DNA of 64,000 nt from Helicostylum pulchrum (GCA_025677825.1 JAIXMO010000003.1:1-64000), one strand, 5' to 3'. Positions 12,774-25,940 are shown, counted from the stretch's first letter. Notes: generated by a model not told the origin, from the sequence alone. Program-made: numbers and translations.

Positions 12774-15700
12774 TTAACCCAGGGTAGAACGCTTTCCTAC
12801 ACCTTTTTCACCTTCACCAGATGGTAATTCACCAGTTCTACCGGTAACAAATTCATTATAAATTAAGCCTAATCTGTAGGATTCTTCCGCAGTAATGGAA
12901 GGTCTAGTTGATTTTAACGATTTTTCGAGGTGAGCTCTTGTAATATTTGCTTCTTGTTGATGTACAACTTCTTTATTTTCCTTTGATGAAGAACTGGTTG
13001 AATTTCCATCTTTTACCCCCTTTTTAATCATTGCCAACTAGAATAAAAATAAGTATTTTTGTGTGATTGTGAATTTTTTTGTATCATCTTTACCCTTTGT
13101 GAAATTTGTCCTTTTTCTGCCAAGGTTAATGGTACTTTTCCATCACGATTAGTCACAAAATCACTCTTTTCATTTGATGATTTATCATTTGATTTGTTAT
13201 CTTGTGCTTGTTTAAAGCTATCCATATCAATTGCACCGTGAATAGCTTCCAAGTGTGCATTGTAAAGGAAACCTTGAAGATCTGCTCCCGAGAATCCTTC
13301 CGTCTTTTCGGCATATACCTTTAAATCTACATCACTTCCCAACGTCATTTTCAACGCGAGCGCCTCCAGGATCTATAAAGAAAACTACCGTTAATTTATA
13401 CGTTTGGTGCTGCTACTACTATAGATATGTTACCTCTAATCTCTCACTCGTGCTAGGTAATCCACATAATAATGCTTTGTCAAGACGTCCAGGTCGGAGC
13501 AAAGCTGGATCGATTAAATCAGGTCGACTAATATTATAGTAGGAGATTTAATATATAAGCCAACATACTTCAACAATTGTAGATAACAAACCTTGTAGCG
13601 GCTAAAACATAAACACCATCTAAACCTTCTGCACCATCCATTTGCGTCAGCATTTGATTCACCACTCTATCTGTTACACCAGTACTATCATGGCCTCTAC
13701 AATACAATATATTAAGTATATACATGCATATGTATGCACACTTAGTTTTTCGTTTACCTTCGAGGCGCAATCGAATCAAATTCATCGAAGAATAATACAC
13801 AGGGCTTAGCAGCTTGTGCTCTTTCAAATAAATCACGCACAGACTTTTCACTTGCACCAATGTACTTGTTCAAGATCTCTGGACCTTTGACACTAATAAA
13901 GTTCAGCCCGCATTCTTTTGCTACTGCGGATGCTAATAGCGTTTTACCACAACCAGGATAACCGTACAGCAGTAAACTAAGTATAAAAAAAATGTTAGAA
14001 AATTCACAAAAGTAAATCATAAACCCCCCCCCCCCCCACCAATATACGTACCCCGAACGTAAACGTAATGGACATTGAGCAAACACTGCGGCGTATTTAG
14101 TTGGCCATTCCAAAGTTTCCAATAACGCTTTTCTAGTTTCATTTAAACCTATTTTTTTTTTTTTTTTTTTTTTACATATCGTATTAGTCATGTAAATACA
14201 TACATATGTATATATGTTACCTCCAATATCAGACCAGTTTACACCAGAACTTTGCAACTTAATTCCACGTAAAGAAGAAGGTACAAATCCTTCTCTAGCC
14301 TTCGAGAAATCCTCTGGCAACAAAGTAAACTCTTGCTTTTCATTATCGTTCTCCTCCATCTTTTTTTTAATACTACGTACTGCACCTTCATGAACGGTAC
14401 GTTCAATAAAGGCTTTGATATCCGCGGCCAAGAAACCTTCTGTTTCGGAAGCAACCGAGACCAGATCAATCAGGGGTAGACTCTTTGTCAACACATCTGG
14501 TCCATGCGACATGATGGCTTGCATAATCTAAGATATTCACACGCTTTTTAGATTTGGGGGTTTTTACATAAACAAATAAATACTTACAAGTTTACGTTCA
14601 TCGCGACCTGGAGGTTGCAGGTGATTTAATTCACTAAAGATATGATGCGTGATTAAAGCAGGATGCAGGGACTGTTGTTGCTGTGCGGTTGCCATCAGCA
14701 TAATGGGGTGTCTTTGGCACGCTGTCAAAGCCACACGCACAAAGAGTTCTGCTAAATGTCTACTTCTAGTAGAATCGGCGTGCTCGACTTCAGCTGGGAT
14801 CAAGCGATCTAAGTCGTCAAAAAAGATTAACGAGGGTCCGTGCCAGGCAGCTTCATCAAACCAGTTGAGTAATTTATCTTTGAATACAGGTATACGTTCA
14901 TCAGCTAATTCGGAGCAGTTGATCTCTATGGTATAGATATTGGATTTCTTGATATCGGCTAAAATAGTATGTACAAGACTCGTCTTTCCGGAACCATGAG
15001 AGCCAGTAACAAGTACACCACCAGATCCAGGTACGCAAAGTGTGTTCTTCAAATCACGCTCAGATAAATTAGCTAATGTGTACTGTTGAATCTTTTCAAA
15101 TGCTTTATCGACACCGCCCATAACAGTAGGTTCAGTGACGGAGATAGTAGCAGTTGGAGCAGAGACACGTTGAATAGGATCTCCAAATTCAATTGCGATT
15201 TTATCCTTGGCTGTAATCACGATGAATTGTTCGGTTTCGGTGTTGACTTGAGCAGAAGAGGAAGAAAATAAACCCTTCTTGGAACCCAACTGAACCAAGA
15301 ACTGTTCGGGTTTCTCGTCCACTGTCAATTCAATCATGGTCCCTTGACTTAATACAAACCCATCCTTTTGTTTGGATAACCAATCTAAAAATTAAAACAT
15401 TTAGTTTTAAAAATGATCCTCCTCGCCCCTTTATTTATTTACCTTGCATCAGTTTGGTAGACTCAGTTTCAAAAGTTAATTTTTGTTGTTGAGAACTAAA
15501 CAAAATATGTTAGATTTTCAATCGTAACTAAAAAAAAAAAAAAAAAAAATCATACCTTTCCAAGCCTAATTTAATATTATTCGTGTTTGTAGGGTTCATA
15601 AATCGTTTCAAAATTATAGATCCAACCTGGTTTTGTTTAATAGCAATAGTGGATACTCTAATAAAAAAATCGAGATTATTTAGTCGTTTATTTTCTTATA

Positions 15701-16775
15701 AGGATATATACATAGAACTTACTTGATAATATCAAAATCTTTAATTTCCAAAGTGTTTTTCAAAACAGAACCGATCGCAACATGTTTTAATGGTACGACA
15801 GTTGATAATACAAGTTGAGCAAATACAGCTTTCGCAGATAAGTCTTCTCCTTTTACTACTTCTTCTGCTTGACCATCTTCTTCTTCGGTAGAAGAACGAC
15901 GACGATTTTGTGATAAAAAGCCAGGTACCAATTTAGTAACGCGAACACGATCAGGTACAACACCGTTGCATACTAACCCATCCACTGAATCCGGATGAAT
16001 ATGTACCTCTAAATCATCAACTGTCAAAGGACATGTTCTCAAGCCAATGGAAGGCTGTACCTTCATAGCCGCCTTCTTATCGCTGTTTAAATCCGTCTCT
16101 ACTACCTCTTGTTCCTTTGTCTTTCGTACCTTTGGAGCAACAATGACTTCGGACGTATTAGTCAATTTTAAATGATCCCCCTTTGGATCCAATTCCGCTA
16201 CGACAAGACGTACCAGCGTTTTACCGTGGATCCAAACACACATGATTTGATCGGTATAGACGGCTCTGATCTGACTTAATAAATGCTCCTCCACATATCC
16301 AGCATGCAATTCCAAAATCTCCCAGTCGTCTTCGGTCAGAGGCTCAACGGATACAGTAGCACATTCTGGAACGTTACGACAGAATTCAACATTGACTTTT
16401 TGTCCGTCTTGCAAACCTACGGCTTGGCCTAGTTGTGGATCGATTTCGAGAACATCTAATTTACCATTGGCGCCGTGTGTGAATACGGAATTGGGTGGTA
16501 AAGGTTTAGAGGCTTCACCGGACCATCCACAATATATTTTTTTAGGGTGAGTAGTAGTAGGACTTGAAGTGGTAAGTGTACTTGCGATTTCAAGAATAAC
16601 GTTTTGTGGCAACTAAGGAGGGGAGGTTTGTTAAAAAAAATAAAGGTACCGGCATATAGACACGGGACAAAAATTTTACCTTGTTTTGGTCAAGTAAAGC
16701 ATTTACCCACTTTGAAGGCAAGTTGACTAAACAGGACCTAATAGGAGTAAATTGAACAATAAGTGGTTTAGGCAT
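12774..16775 (-). CDS. PEX1: peroxisomal biogenesis AAA ATPase PEX1
   Basis: Twelve exons: 16775-16680, 16612-15723, 15657-15556, 15495-15443, 15384-14588, 14527-14221, 14148-14052, 13976-13758, 13696-13592, 13527-13434, 13372-13094 and 13037-12774, about 1100 residues. The N-terminal double-psi region ([28 protein letters not shown]) is typical of PEX1. D1 has Walker A GSHGSGKT near 507 and a Walker B with FFDDLD. D2 is the canonical domain: [20 protein letters not shown] near 782, [14 protein letters not shown], and the second region of homology [19 protein letters not shown]1 with PEX6 pulls ubiquitinated PEX5 from the peroxisome membrane. All exon phases agree. Several introns carry long homopolymers (C10 at 14028-14037, T20 near 14155). 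Confidence 0.92.
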
Positions 16776-17238
16776 GACTAAAAAAGAAAAAGTTTAAAGA
16801 AAATAAAAAAAGATGCTTGTGAAAAATAAGAAGAGTTAAACCAACGGAGCACATTCGGAGGTCTAAAATGACAAGTTCCATTTGTCATTTGAATTGAATC
16901 TGATATAGTTTTCACACGATTTATAGTTAAAAAAAAAGAGTTTATTCAAAAATGTGGGTGGTGTGTAAAAAAATGTGTATTTTAAAAAAAAGTGAGATTG
17001 TAATGTGTTTTAAATAAAGGGGAGAGAGGTTTAGTGGAGCATAAATAAGAAGAAGAGACATAAAAAACGTAGAAGAGTGTTTTAAAAAGAAAAACATGCA
17101 AAAAATAAAAGAGAGAAAGAGAGCGAAAAAAAAAAAAAAAAAAAGTATATAATTTAGGGTATAAAATAACAGAAACCCCTTTTTTTTACACGTATAAAAA
17201 GAGCTAATTTTTTCTTTTTTTCTTTCTTTTTCTTTTCT

Positions 17239-18125
17239 TTACATGCCCATTTGATACATTCTTTCAAGAGCTTGTTTTTGTAAAACAGACTCTTGAAATT
17301 TTCTCAATTGTTCATTTTCACTCATCATACGTTCTAATTCAGCTAACAAAGAGGTTTGATTTCTCTTCAAATGTTGCAAGTGTTGAACAGCTTTAAAAAA
17401 AGTTAAGGTTAGAAACTATAAATTCAAATCTCCGAAAGAAAAAAAAAACTTACTTCTATGTAATAAAGCAGCTTTACTCATCTTCTTATTAACGCAACCA
17501 GGTAAATGTTGACGCAATTCTTCAAACCCATCCTTAATTTGAGCACGTCTCTTTTGTTCAGACTGAATATGAATTTGTCTTCTAACTTCTTGAGCAGAGA
17601 CACCATCTACATCTTCTTCAAGATCAGAACTACTGATAGCTTCTGACTCTTCTTTAGTAGTAGTATTGGTTCTTTTACGTTTCTTATTATTTGATGATCC
17701 ATTTTCATAAGTTTCTTTAGAGTACTGGTGAAACTCGGGTAAAAAGGATTCGGGTAACTTGTTTACATGTGCAATCTTTTCAGTAATGGTTGCATGATGA
17801 TGAGGTGATAACAAGGGGGTGGGTGACAGGCGAGAGGACATGGATTCAGGACTCGAAGCTCCTTGTTGAGCATACATGTCATAACCAGGTGGTGTCATCA
17901 TGATCGTAGTAGTATCTAATCCATTGTCTCCATAGTAACCGAAAGCTATGACGTCATTTAGAATGCTTAATAAAAAAAGTTAAAAAATAAAATTATTTTT
18001 GTACCTGAGGGATATAATTGAGCATCATAAGATTCAAGCTTTGGCATGGTAGAATAAGTAGTAGGCATGATGTACTCATCAAAACCAAATTCAGTTTCAA
18101 TGTTGTTGTTGTTGTTGATGTTCAT
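17239..18125 (-). CDS. bHLH-leucine zipper transcription factor
   Basis: Three exons: 18125-18005, 17945-17454 and 17390-17239, about 254 residues. The basic region and helix 1 read RRQIHIQSEQKRRAQIKDGF, the loop contains LPGCVNKKMSKAALLHR, and helix 2 runs into a zipper with regularly spaced Leu/Met (HLQHLKRNQTSLLAELERMM). The E and R of the basic region expected for E-box contact are present (SEQKRR). A nuclear-localisation-like KKRKR cluster and an acidic block (SSSDLEEDVDG) precede the domain. The closest general types are Max/Mlx-like or fungal INO-type factors; I cannot place it further. The gene is followed by an intergenic stretch rich in poly-A and preceded by about 600 nt of T-rich DNA. 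Confidence 0.82.
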
Positions 18126-18836
18126 CTTGTGTGTGAAGGGGATGGAAAAAGGAAAGTTGGGAGAGAGTATTTTATTTTTGAAGGAAAGTATAGTATTTTA
18201 AAGAAGAAAAAGTTTGTTGGTTGTTTAAAGAGTGATAAACCAACTGCTGATTTTTTCTTGTAATATGGTTTGGTTGTTTGTTGGGTTAAAGAAAAGAGAA
18301 TAATAAAAGAGATAAAAAAATACGTTTTGACCGAGTTTAATTATTTGCTGGTAGTACAAGAATATATTTCTTGTTATCATTACAATAAAGAGAGGCAGAG
18401 AGGGTTTTGATCCCTTTACTTTCTTTTTTTATTTCTCTTTGCATATTTATTTCTTTTTCATCACTGCCCAAAAAAAAAAATCACTAGACGTGTGCATACA
18501 AAATGATTTTTTTTTTACTTTAAAACAATCAATCGTTGTTATGGTAACTAGCATTTTTTTTTTTTTACGTTTTCGTTTCCAAGCCAACGACAAGAGATGT
18601 ATTTAATTTTGAGTAACCCTTCTGATACGAAAATAAGTTTTTAATTGGTTACACTTCTTTTACTCCCTTATTAACTAAAATAACCCCATCTAATTTTATT
18701 TTTTTTCTCCTTTATCCTTCCAGTGCGAAAAAAAATATATGATTTGAACAAAGAAAATGAGTGCAAAAAAAAGGGTAATTAAAATTAATAATGGTCTGAC
18801 GAATAAGAAAAAAAAAAAAAAAAAAAAAAAAAAAGA

Positions 18837-19668
18837 TCAAGATAGTTCCATTTCAGTTGTACAAATATCCACCCATTCTTGTAAACTTGACTTAACTAAA
18901 CTAGGCTGGTTGATCCAAATAGATAATATCACTACACCTTCTTCTCTTGTTAATATATTCTTGATTCCGTTAGAAACAAGCGATCGTTTAGTCTCTAGTT
19001 CCATTGCATACATCTTTACTAATATATTCATACGTTGTACTAACATCATCAAAAAAATAATAAAAAAGTTAGTTAGTTAGCCGTTTGGTCGTCATAAAAG
19101 GGGGACAGAAAAAAAAAAACTCACTGTAATTATTTAATGAACAAGTCTTGAAAATAGGCTGCATATCAACTTGTTCATTGGTGGCCTTTGTACGATCATA
19201 CAGTGTACAAAGCTCTCGTAATTGATTCTGCATTTTATTATATTGCTTACACTAACAAAACTTTTTGTATTAGCTGATTTGTTGTTGTTGCATATATAAT
19301 AATTATTTTTTTTTACCATTTTTTCTACTAGATCACAAAGACTTTCGTTTTGCTTTTCTACAAGTATTTGCATCTTGCGATCAAACTGTTGAATCAAATT
19401 AGGAAACTCCATGGTTAATAAAGGGTGCCAGTATTGTGATTCGTCTACATATCTGTATCAAACTTTTTTCGTTTTAGATCTCTCTTTTTTTTTTTTTTTT
19501 TTTGTTGTAGTTTTTTTTTTATAACCTTGATTGAATTACGGAATTAGTCAAGGTATTAGCTAACGGAAAAGCGTGTGAATTGATCTCTTCCCAAGAATCT
19601 CTTGCTCGTTTGAATTCTTCTATCAGAGTAATAAGTCGTCTTTGAACTGTTCCCAAGTTGTGTGCCAT
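18837..19668 (-). CDS. CINP-like protein (CDK2-interacting protein family)
   Basis: Four exons: 19668-19526, 19452-19317, 19251-19125 and 19039-18837, about 202 residues, close to human CINP (212). Seen directly: an all-helical protein with a N-terminal helix containing DSWEEINSHAFPLANTLTN, a middle coiled coil, and a C-terminal block containing ILVKMYAMELETKRSLV and LSIWINQPSLVKSSLQEWVD. From memory of the family, the spacing and these blocks fit CINP (WETLNDAGFTTANN; MYRKELLLKRTV; LSMWLHQPYV). CINP binds CDK2 and CDC7 complexes and ATRIP, and works in replication and checkpoint control. The assignment rests on remote similarity; a kinetochore or other small coiled-coil protein is the alternative. 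Confidence 0.6.
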
Positions 19669-20598
19669 TACTGAGTATAAACACGTCTATTCGTGTTATT
19701 TTTTTTAGACCGTGAAAAAAGAAAAACGCCAACTGTCATTCTTTTTAATTTTTACTTTTTTTCAGGGTAATGGTATATCCAGCATTAAAGAGGAGAAGAA
19801 GCATAGTTTTTCAAATGATTTAGCTTTTTAACAGCATTACTTTTAAACTTGTTTAGCTACTTGATCCTATTATAATTTACTATTTATTTGAAATAATATA
19901 GCGCACTGGTGTTTCAGTAACGTTTTTTTTTTTTACTGTCATGCTGTTTTTTTGAGAAATATTTTTTGAGATATATCCTACCAGTTTTTTTGAAAGTACT
20001 GCGCGTTCATGTAATGAAAAGTAAATCTTGTCTAGTTTTTTGGAGAAAGATATGCACCAGGTTTTTGCACCAGACACTTCCTTTAAAATGAGTCAATTTA
20101 CAAGTTCAAAAAAAAAAAAGGTGCAGGATATTATTACTCACGTACCTGTTTTATATATCCTCTTCATTTATTTCCCTATACTGGAAATAACTACCGTCGA
20201 CTAGAAGGTTTGTAAAGTACAACTTGTGCAGGAGGACTTGTACAAGAGGGAAATACAAGCTTGGTGTTTTCGAGTTCTTGAGAATGAAAGAAATGGAAAA
20301 GGAGGTCTGAAATTTATAAAAAAGGTCTCTGTAAAAAGACTCTTTCATATGTCACACTTACACTTCAGTTATATTTTTAGTGGTTAAACACCATACTTTT
20401 TTGGATAGAACAATACACTTCTTTTTCAAAAAAAAACTGGTGCTCACCAATAAAAAAAAAAACTGGTTTTATTGTAGGTGATTAATCAAACCTGGTGCCA
20501 AAACCTGGTGCGCAAATCTTTCTGGAAAAAAAAAAATACTGGTCTTTAAAAAAAAACTTTGTCTTCTTTTGTACTCCCTTTTGTTCGTTTAAAAAACA

Positions 20599-22925
20599 AT
20601 GTCTTCAGGTATTCTTTTTATATTAAAAAAAATTAATTATTACGCAATTCATCTCATGTTTTAACTAGTAGAAAACGAAGAGGTAATATCCCAAGACTTG
20701 ACTTCCTTCCTTCTCCGAAAACTAACCTTTCTAGAATACAATAGAGCTTGGAAACGCAAGTGATAGAATTCACAAAACAGTTGGAAAATGCAGACCTAGA
20801 TGATACATCAAAGGCTTCCATCTTGCTTCACCGTGCCACCGCATTAGAATCCCTGAATTTACCAGAAAAGGCTTCACAAGATGCTCGCTTTGCATTAAAC
20901 TTAAACAGTACTTTACAACCTCAAGTCAAGCAATTACTCGACCGTCTTAATGCTGTTGCTTCAAACACCACCACTTCAAAACCACAGGACCCTCGTGTTG
21001 CTTCGTTTCAACACCATCTCTCTAGTCTTGAAGGTGCCGATATAGCTCATATTCGTTCGTTTGTCAGCTCCAGTGATTTCGTATCCATACTGACAGCTTG
21101 TGGTACAGTCGATACACCTCCGCGCGTCAAAAGTTTAGCGTTTATGATCTTGACCAAACTATTTAACCCTGCCGCTGCAGAAAAATACCCTTTTACTTAT
21201 ATCATTGAACAGTGTGCAGCTTGTTTCTCTCACTGCATCGACCAAGGAAAAAACGAAGCCAAGTTATTAGCGTACAATACGCTGATTGCTATTTTTCAAA
21301 CGAGTATGACGGTAGGTTCTGCTATTTTATGTCAGGAAGGTACGATCGAGGAAATGATGGACGTGGTGGAATTTGAAACCGTGCCTGTGCAATTGGCCGT
21401 AGCTCAAGTTTTAACGATCGCTTCTTCCGACAAGTCGTGCAGAACTCAGATTTTAAAGTATGCGGTGAACTGGTTGGTGAATATGGCGGGGAGATCAAAG
21501 ACGGATCCTCAGTTGAAGGCAGCTGCAGGTACTGCACTTACGAAATTAAAGGCACAACCCAATGATGAAACAACAACGAAGAAAGAAGATCAGCCTACGG
21601 AAAGCTTAGAAGATACCATGCGAAAGATGCACTTGACAAATGAAAGTTTGGTAGATTCTTTACAGCAAATCATTAAGTCAAAAACATCAGATGCCAGCCT
21701 TGTTTTAAACGCTGTGGAAGGGTTAGCGTACGCTTGTTTAAAACCAGAGATCAAGGACAAGTTGGGAAAGGATGCAGAGTTTATAAAGTGTCTTTCGACA
21801 TTGGCCCTGAGTACTACCAATAACGCTGACGCGAATAGTAACCCGCTTTTGTTTGGTATCGGTACCATCTTTTCTAGTTTAACAATGTACAGGCCTGTTA
21901 TGGATGAGCAGCAAAAACAAATGAAGAAGTTGAGAGATTTAGCAAACGCAAAGCAACAAGCTGCAGGTGGGCCTGGCAAAGACGAAGCCGATGATCCACG
22001 TGAAAATGATGATGCGGTTGAATCTCGTATTAAATTATGTGTCAGTAATGGTGCTGCTTTAGCTTTAATGGTTCTTTCCAAGAATACTAGTGTCAACCTT
22101 CGTGCTGTCGCTGCACAGACCTATCTTAACCTTGTCACACCGCAATCGGTACGTGGTCAATTACTGCAGCAAGGTATCGTCAAGGGTCTTTTACCTTTAT
22201 CTCGGTCCGATATTGTCGCATCGCAAGCGTTGGCCAAGTTGGCTATTACTGCAGATCCTCGTATTGCTTTTCAAGGTGACACTGTGCTCGATCTTGTAAG
22301 ACCGTTTTTGGAGTTGTGCAAAGACGCCAACAGTCAACTGAGACAGTTTGAAGGTTTGATGGCTTTAACAAACTTGGCTTCCATTGATGACCGTGTACGT
22401 TTGATGATTGAAGATGCTGATGGTATGACTGTATTTGAAAACTTGCAACTGTCCAATAACGATATGGTACAAAGAGCAGCGACAGAAATGGTTTGTAACA
22501 TGACTTTCTGTGACCCGGTGTTTGAACGGTACAGTGACCCGGACAGGTCTCAAAATCGTATTCGATTACTCATGATCTTATCGGATGGTGAAGATCCTGC
22601 TACACGAAGAGCTGCGTCTGGTGCATTGGCCATTTTAGCCAATAGTCCTGGTGCATGTGATATGATGCTCAAGGTCGACAAGTGTTATGAAAGAATTGCT
22701 CGGTGGGTAGACGAAGAGGAAACTGTGGATGTTCAGCACCGCGGTATTGAAATCTTACGTTGTTTGATTACGCATCAAAAAGACGTTGTGTCTCATTTGG
22801 TCGAGGAACAAGTGGATAACAAATTAATTGCGTTGGTAAAGAAATGTCAAGTACAAGTTGTACGCTCGGCTGCTATGGAAGTACTTAAATTATTTGTTGC
22901 AAATGGTGTAAAATTACAAGCTTAA
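20599..22925 (+). CDS. UNC-45/She4 UCS-domain myosin chaperone, with a frameshift near the start
   Basis: Exon 1 is only 10 nt (20599-20608, ATGTCTTCAG), and exon 2 runs from 20669. The frame is open for about 30 codons and then meets TGA at 20761. The main frame, with about 725 residues to the stop at 22925, is open from 20745 and has no ATG near its start. The two frames join smoothly if one T is missing around 20747-20749 (reading ...YNRA then LETQVIEF). The body has a short TPR-like start and the armadillo-repeat UCS domain; the block NNDMVQRAATEMVCNMTFCD is typical of UNC-45. These proteins fold and stabilise myosin heads for cytokinesis and endocytosis. The frame break is either a sequence error or a real lesion. 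Confidence 0.8.
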
Positions 22926-22955
22926 AAAAATAAATAAAATAAAATTATATATTTA

Positions 22956-24185
22956 TTACGAAAAGATTTTACGAAGTGCACTAGTAGTTAAATCAATGAT
23001 TTGTAAGGTCTCGGTGGAGTGAAGAGGAGCTACAGACATAAAACCGTGAACGGTACCTAGGACTCGGAAAGATGAAACCGGGACATTAGCCTCTAATAAT
23101 TTACGGGCATAATCTTCTCCTTCTACATAAGCATATACATTTATAAATGTTAATCATTGTTTTTTTTTCTTTTACCCGTGAAAAGTCTTACCATCGCGAA
23201 GTACATCTGCTTCTGCCGTAACCAGTAATCCGGCAGGTAAGCCAATTAAATCCTCAACTGTAGCATTGACAGGGAAAGCAAACTTGTTATTTTTATCTTC
23301 ATCACTACTTAAATATTTCTTAATATGGTATTCAACCCCTGCCTTTGTTAAAAAGTAACCATCAGCGAATTGCTTGTAGGACTCAGAACTCAAGGAAGCA
23401 TCGGTGGCAGGGTAATACAAGACTTGATACTTGATTTTATTTTCTAAATTTCTTTGTTTGGCAAGAACTAAATGTAATTTAATTAGTTCCTCTCTCTCTT
23501 TCTCTCTCTTTTACATAGTAAAGTATTAGCTTACGTGTAGTAATGATAGCCAAGTTCCCGCCGGCAGAATCACCACCAACAGCTACACGAATAGGGTCAA
23601 TGCGGGATGCTTTAGCGTGTTCGGGATTAGAAACGTATTTAATTACAGAGTAGCATTCTTCTGTTGCTACAGGGAACTTTACTTCGGGACTTAAGGAGTA
23701 ATTGACAAAGAAAACGGCACAATGTGTTTCACCAGCGAGCTAAGTTAATTTTATTTTTTTAGTAAAAAGATAAACCGGAAAAGAAAAATTAAATTATTTA
23801 CCTTGGTAGCCAAGTATGGATGAGCACCTTGTGGAGGTAAAGTGAATGCACCACCAGGACTAAAATAATAATAATTAGAAACCTTATTAGAGCGGTAGGT
23901 AGACAGAAGAATAATAAAAACTTACAAGTAGACAAGAACGGGTAGTATCTCATCAGCATAAGCTGAAGCAGGTCGATATACATCAACAGGAATTAAATGA
24001 CCATCAGTGTAACAAGGGATTTTCATTTTCTCAATAACAACTTTAGGCCTGGGGATATCATCGCTCAACATAGGAGAGGCGTTATCTCTTAAATATTGAA
24101 TTGGTACACCAGTGTAGTCTACACTTGTACGAAAAGTGGATACAAAAGCTTGGGCACTAGGAATTAATTTGGGAGAAACGGTCAT
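22956..24185 (-). CDS. alpha/beta hydrolase (HSL/acetyl-hydrolase family), copy 1
   Basis: Five exons: 24185-23926, 23859-23802, 23739-23535, 23467-23192 and 23122-22956, about 321 residues. The nucleophile elbow is GGDSAGGN, the acid is in the EADVLRDG block and the histidine in TVHGF, so the triad is complete. The oxyanion motif, normally HGGG in this family, reads FPGGAF here. No signal peptide is visible, suggesting a cytosolic or lipid-droplet esterase; the substrate cannot be told from sequence. The stop is only 30 nt from the stop of the convergent UNC-45 gene, so the two transcripts' 3' ends probably overlap. A related copy lies next upstream. Confidence 0.85.
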
Positions 24186-24745
24186 TTTTATGTAAGTTAA
24201 AGTAAATTAAAGAAAAAAATATATCAAGGAAAGCATATTTATAATCTTTTGAATTCGTGCGACACAATTAACAATGGAAAAAAAAGGGTATTCGTTTTAG
24301 CCACTTGTACCGTGTAACTTTTTTTATATGGTTGATGAGTAATAATCTTCCAAACTTTACATCGTACATAAACTGCTAACATTGTAGTAAAAGGATCTTA
24401 TAAGTCAGCATTGTAAGACACTAAACAGTAAATTTTGTAAAGCTATATTTTTAGCTCGATATGTTTTGTTCATGCATACATTGGGTCCATGACTTGAACA
24501 TACAGTCTATTTTTTACCGCATAATAGAGAAATGGCGGGATAAGGATAAATTGTACCAGTAGTACAATCGTTAGTAAGTGTGATGGGTCATTTATGTTTC
24601 AAAAATAATATATACACTAGGATAAAATGGGTTTCTCGGCTATTACGGTCTGACGTGTTTCTGTATACATGTATATATAATTTATTGAAGTTTTGATATA
24701 GACTTTTTTAAAATTATGAGAATGCTCTACGAAGAGCACAAGTGG

Positions 24746-25940
24746 TCATGTCAATAACTTCCAGAACTTCTTTAGAGTGAAGAGAAGGATAGATAAAAAC
24801 CCGTGGAGCACACCTTGTACGCGATACGAAGAGACATCGACTTCCGCCTCTAATAGTCTACGAGCAAATATTTCAGCTTCTACAAATTAAACATTGTTAT
24901 GCATCGGTTTATATATATATATATATATGCGTATTCAAAGAAAACTTACCATCACGAAGAGGATCAGCTTCACCGGTAATCATTAATGTCGGTGGCAACC
25001 CTATTAAATCCTTTATATCAAGGTTGGAAGGAAAACAAATAGGATCAAGTTTATCTTTTTCGCTCGAGATATAATTATTTATAAAGAAATCGATTGTATC
25101 CTTGCTTAAAATACAACCTTCCGTGAAATTCTGATGAGATTCAGTCGTTGCGTTTGGATAAATAGCAGGGTAATAAAGAATTTGGTGCTTCATTTTGTTT
25201 TTTAAATTTCTTCGTTTGACAAGAACTACCAAAAAGTAAAACTTATTAGGCATTGGTGTTCTTATTTTTTTTTAAAGCTTGACTTACCAGAGGTTCCAAT
25301 TGTTAAGGAGGCACCTGAAGAATCACCTCCCATAGCTACCTTTGTAGGATCGAAAAATAATTTACTGGCGTTATCTGGATTGGTAGCCCATTTGAAAACA
25401 GAGTAACATTCTTCTACTGCAACAGGGTATCTTACTTCTGGGCTTAAAGAATAATGAGCTAAAATGACTACACAATTGGCTTCACCTGAAATCTAATATT
25501 AAAAAAAGTTTAATTTTTTGTTGCTGTTGTTGTCTCGTGCTATAAACCGTTATCATGTATCTTTGAAGCTATGAAAGGATGACCACCTTGAGAAGGTAAG
25601 CAAAACCCGCCGCCTGGCCTAAGAGAGTAAACCACATTTTTAGAGCAAATACATAATTAATAAAATAAACTACATACAAGAAAATCATAGCTGGTAAGAC
25701 TTCATTGGATATAGCGGATGCAGGGCGATGCATATCGGCAGGAATTAAATATCCATCTTCACAAGTAGGAATTTTAATACGTTGTACTGTTACTTTAGGA
25801 CGAGGAATGTCGTCACTAAGAGTTGTAGAAGCATGGTTTGTTCGTAATACTTCAATGGGTACACTATTATAGTCAATAACTGGAAGAACGGACATTAATG
25901 CTACGAAAGTTGGGTTCAATTTTGGAAGATTATTAGACAT
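24746..25940 (-). CDS. alpha/beta hydrolase, copy 2, C-terminal frameshift
   Basis: Tandem paralogue of the preceding gene, same strand and five-exon plan: 25940-25678, 25618-25548, 25485-25288, 25225-24950 and 24879-24746. It has FLPGGGF in place of HGGG, GGDSSGAS at the nucleophile and LHGF near the end. Just after LHGF the frame is lost: relative to copy 1 the + strand has one extra A and one extra C (about 24796-24803), so translation stops at 24748-24746 instead of the ancestral stop at 24716-24714, replacing the last ~25 residues. The donor equivalent to copy 1's second intron is also changed (AAG|GTAAAT to AAG|ATACAT); a GTTTAT donor 13 nt further on, with a shifted CAG acceptor, restores the frame. 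It may be functional with an altered tail, a young pseudogene, or a sequence error. Confidence 0.65.
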
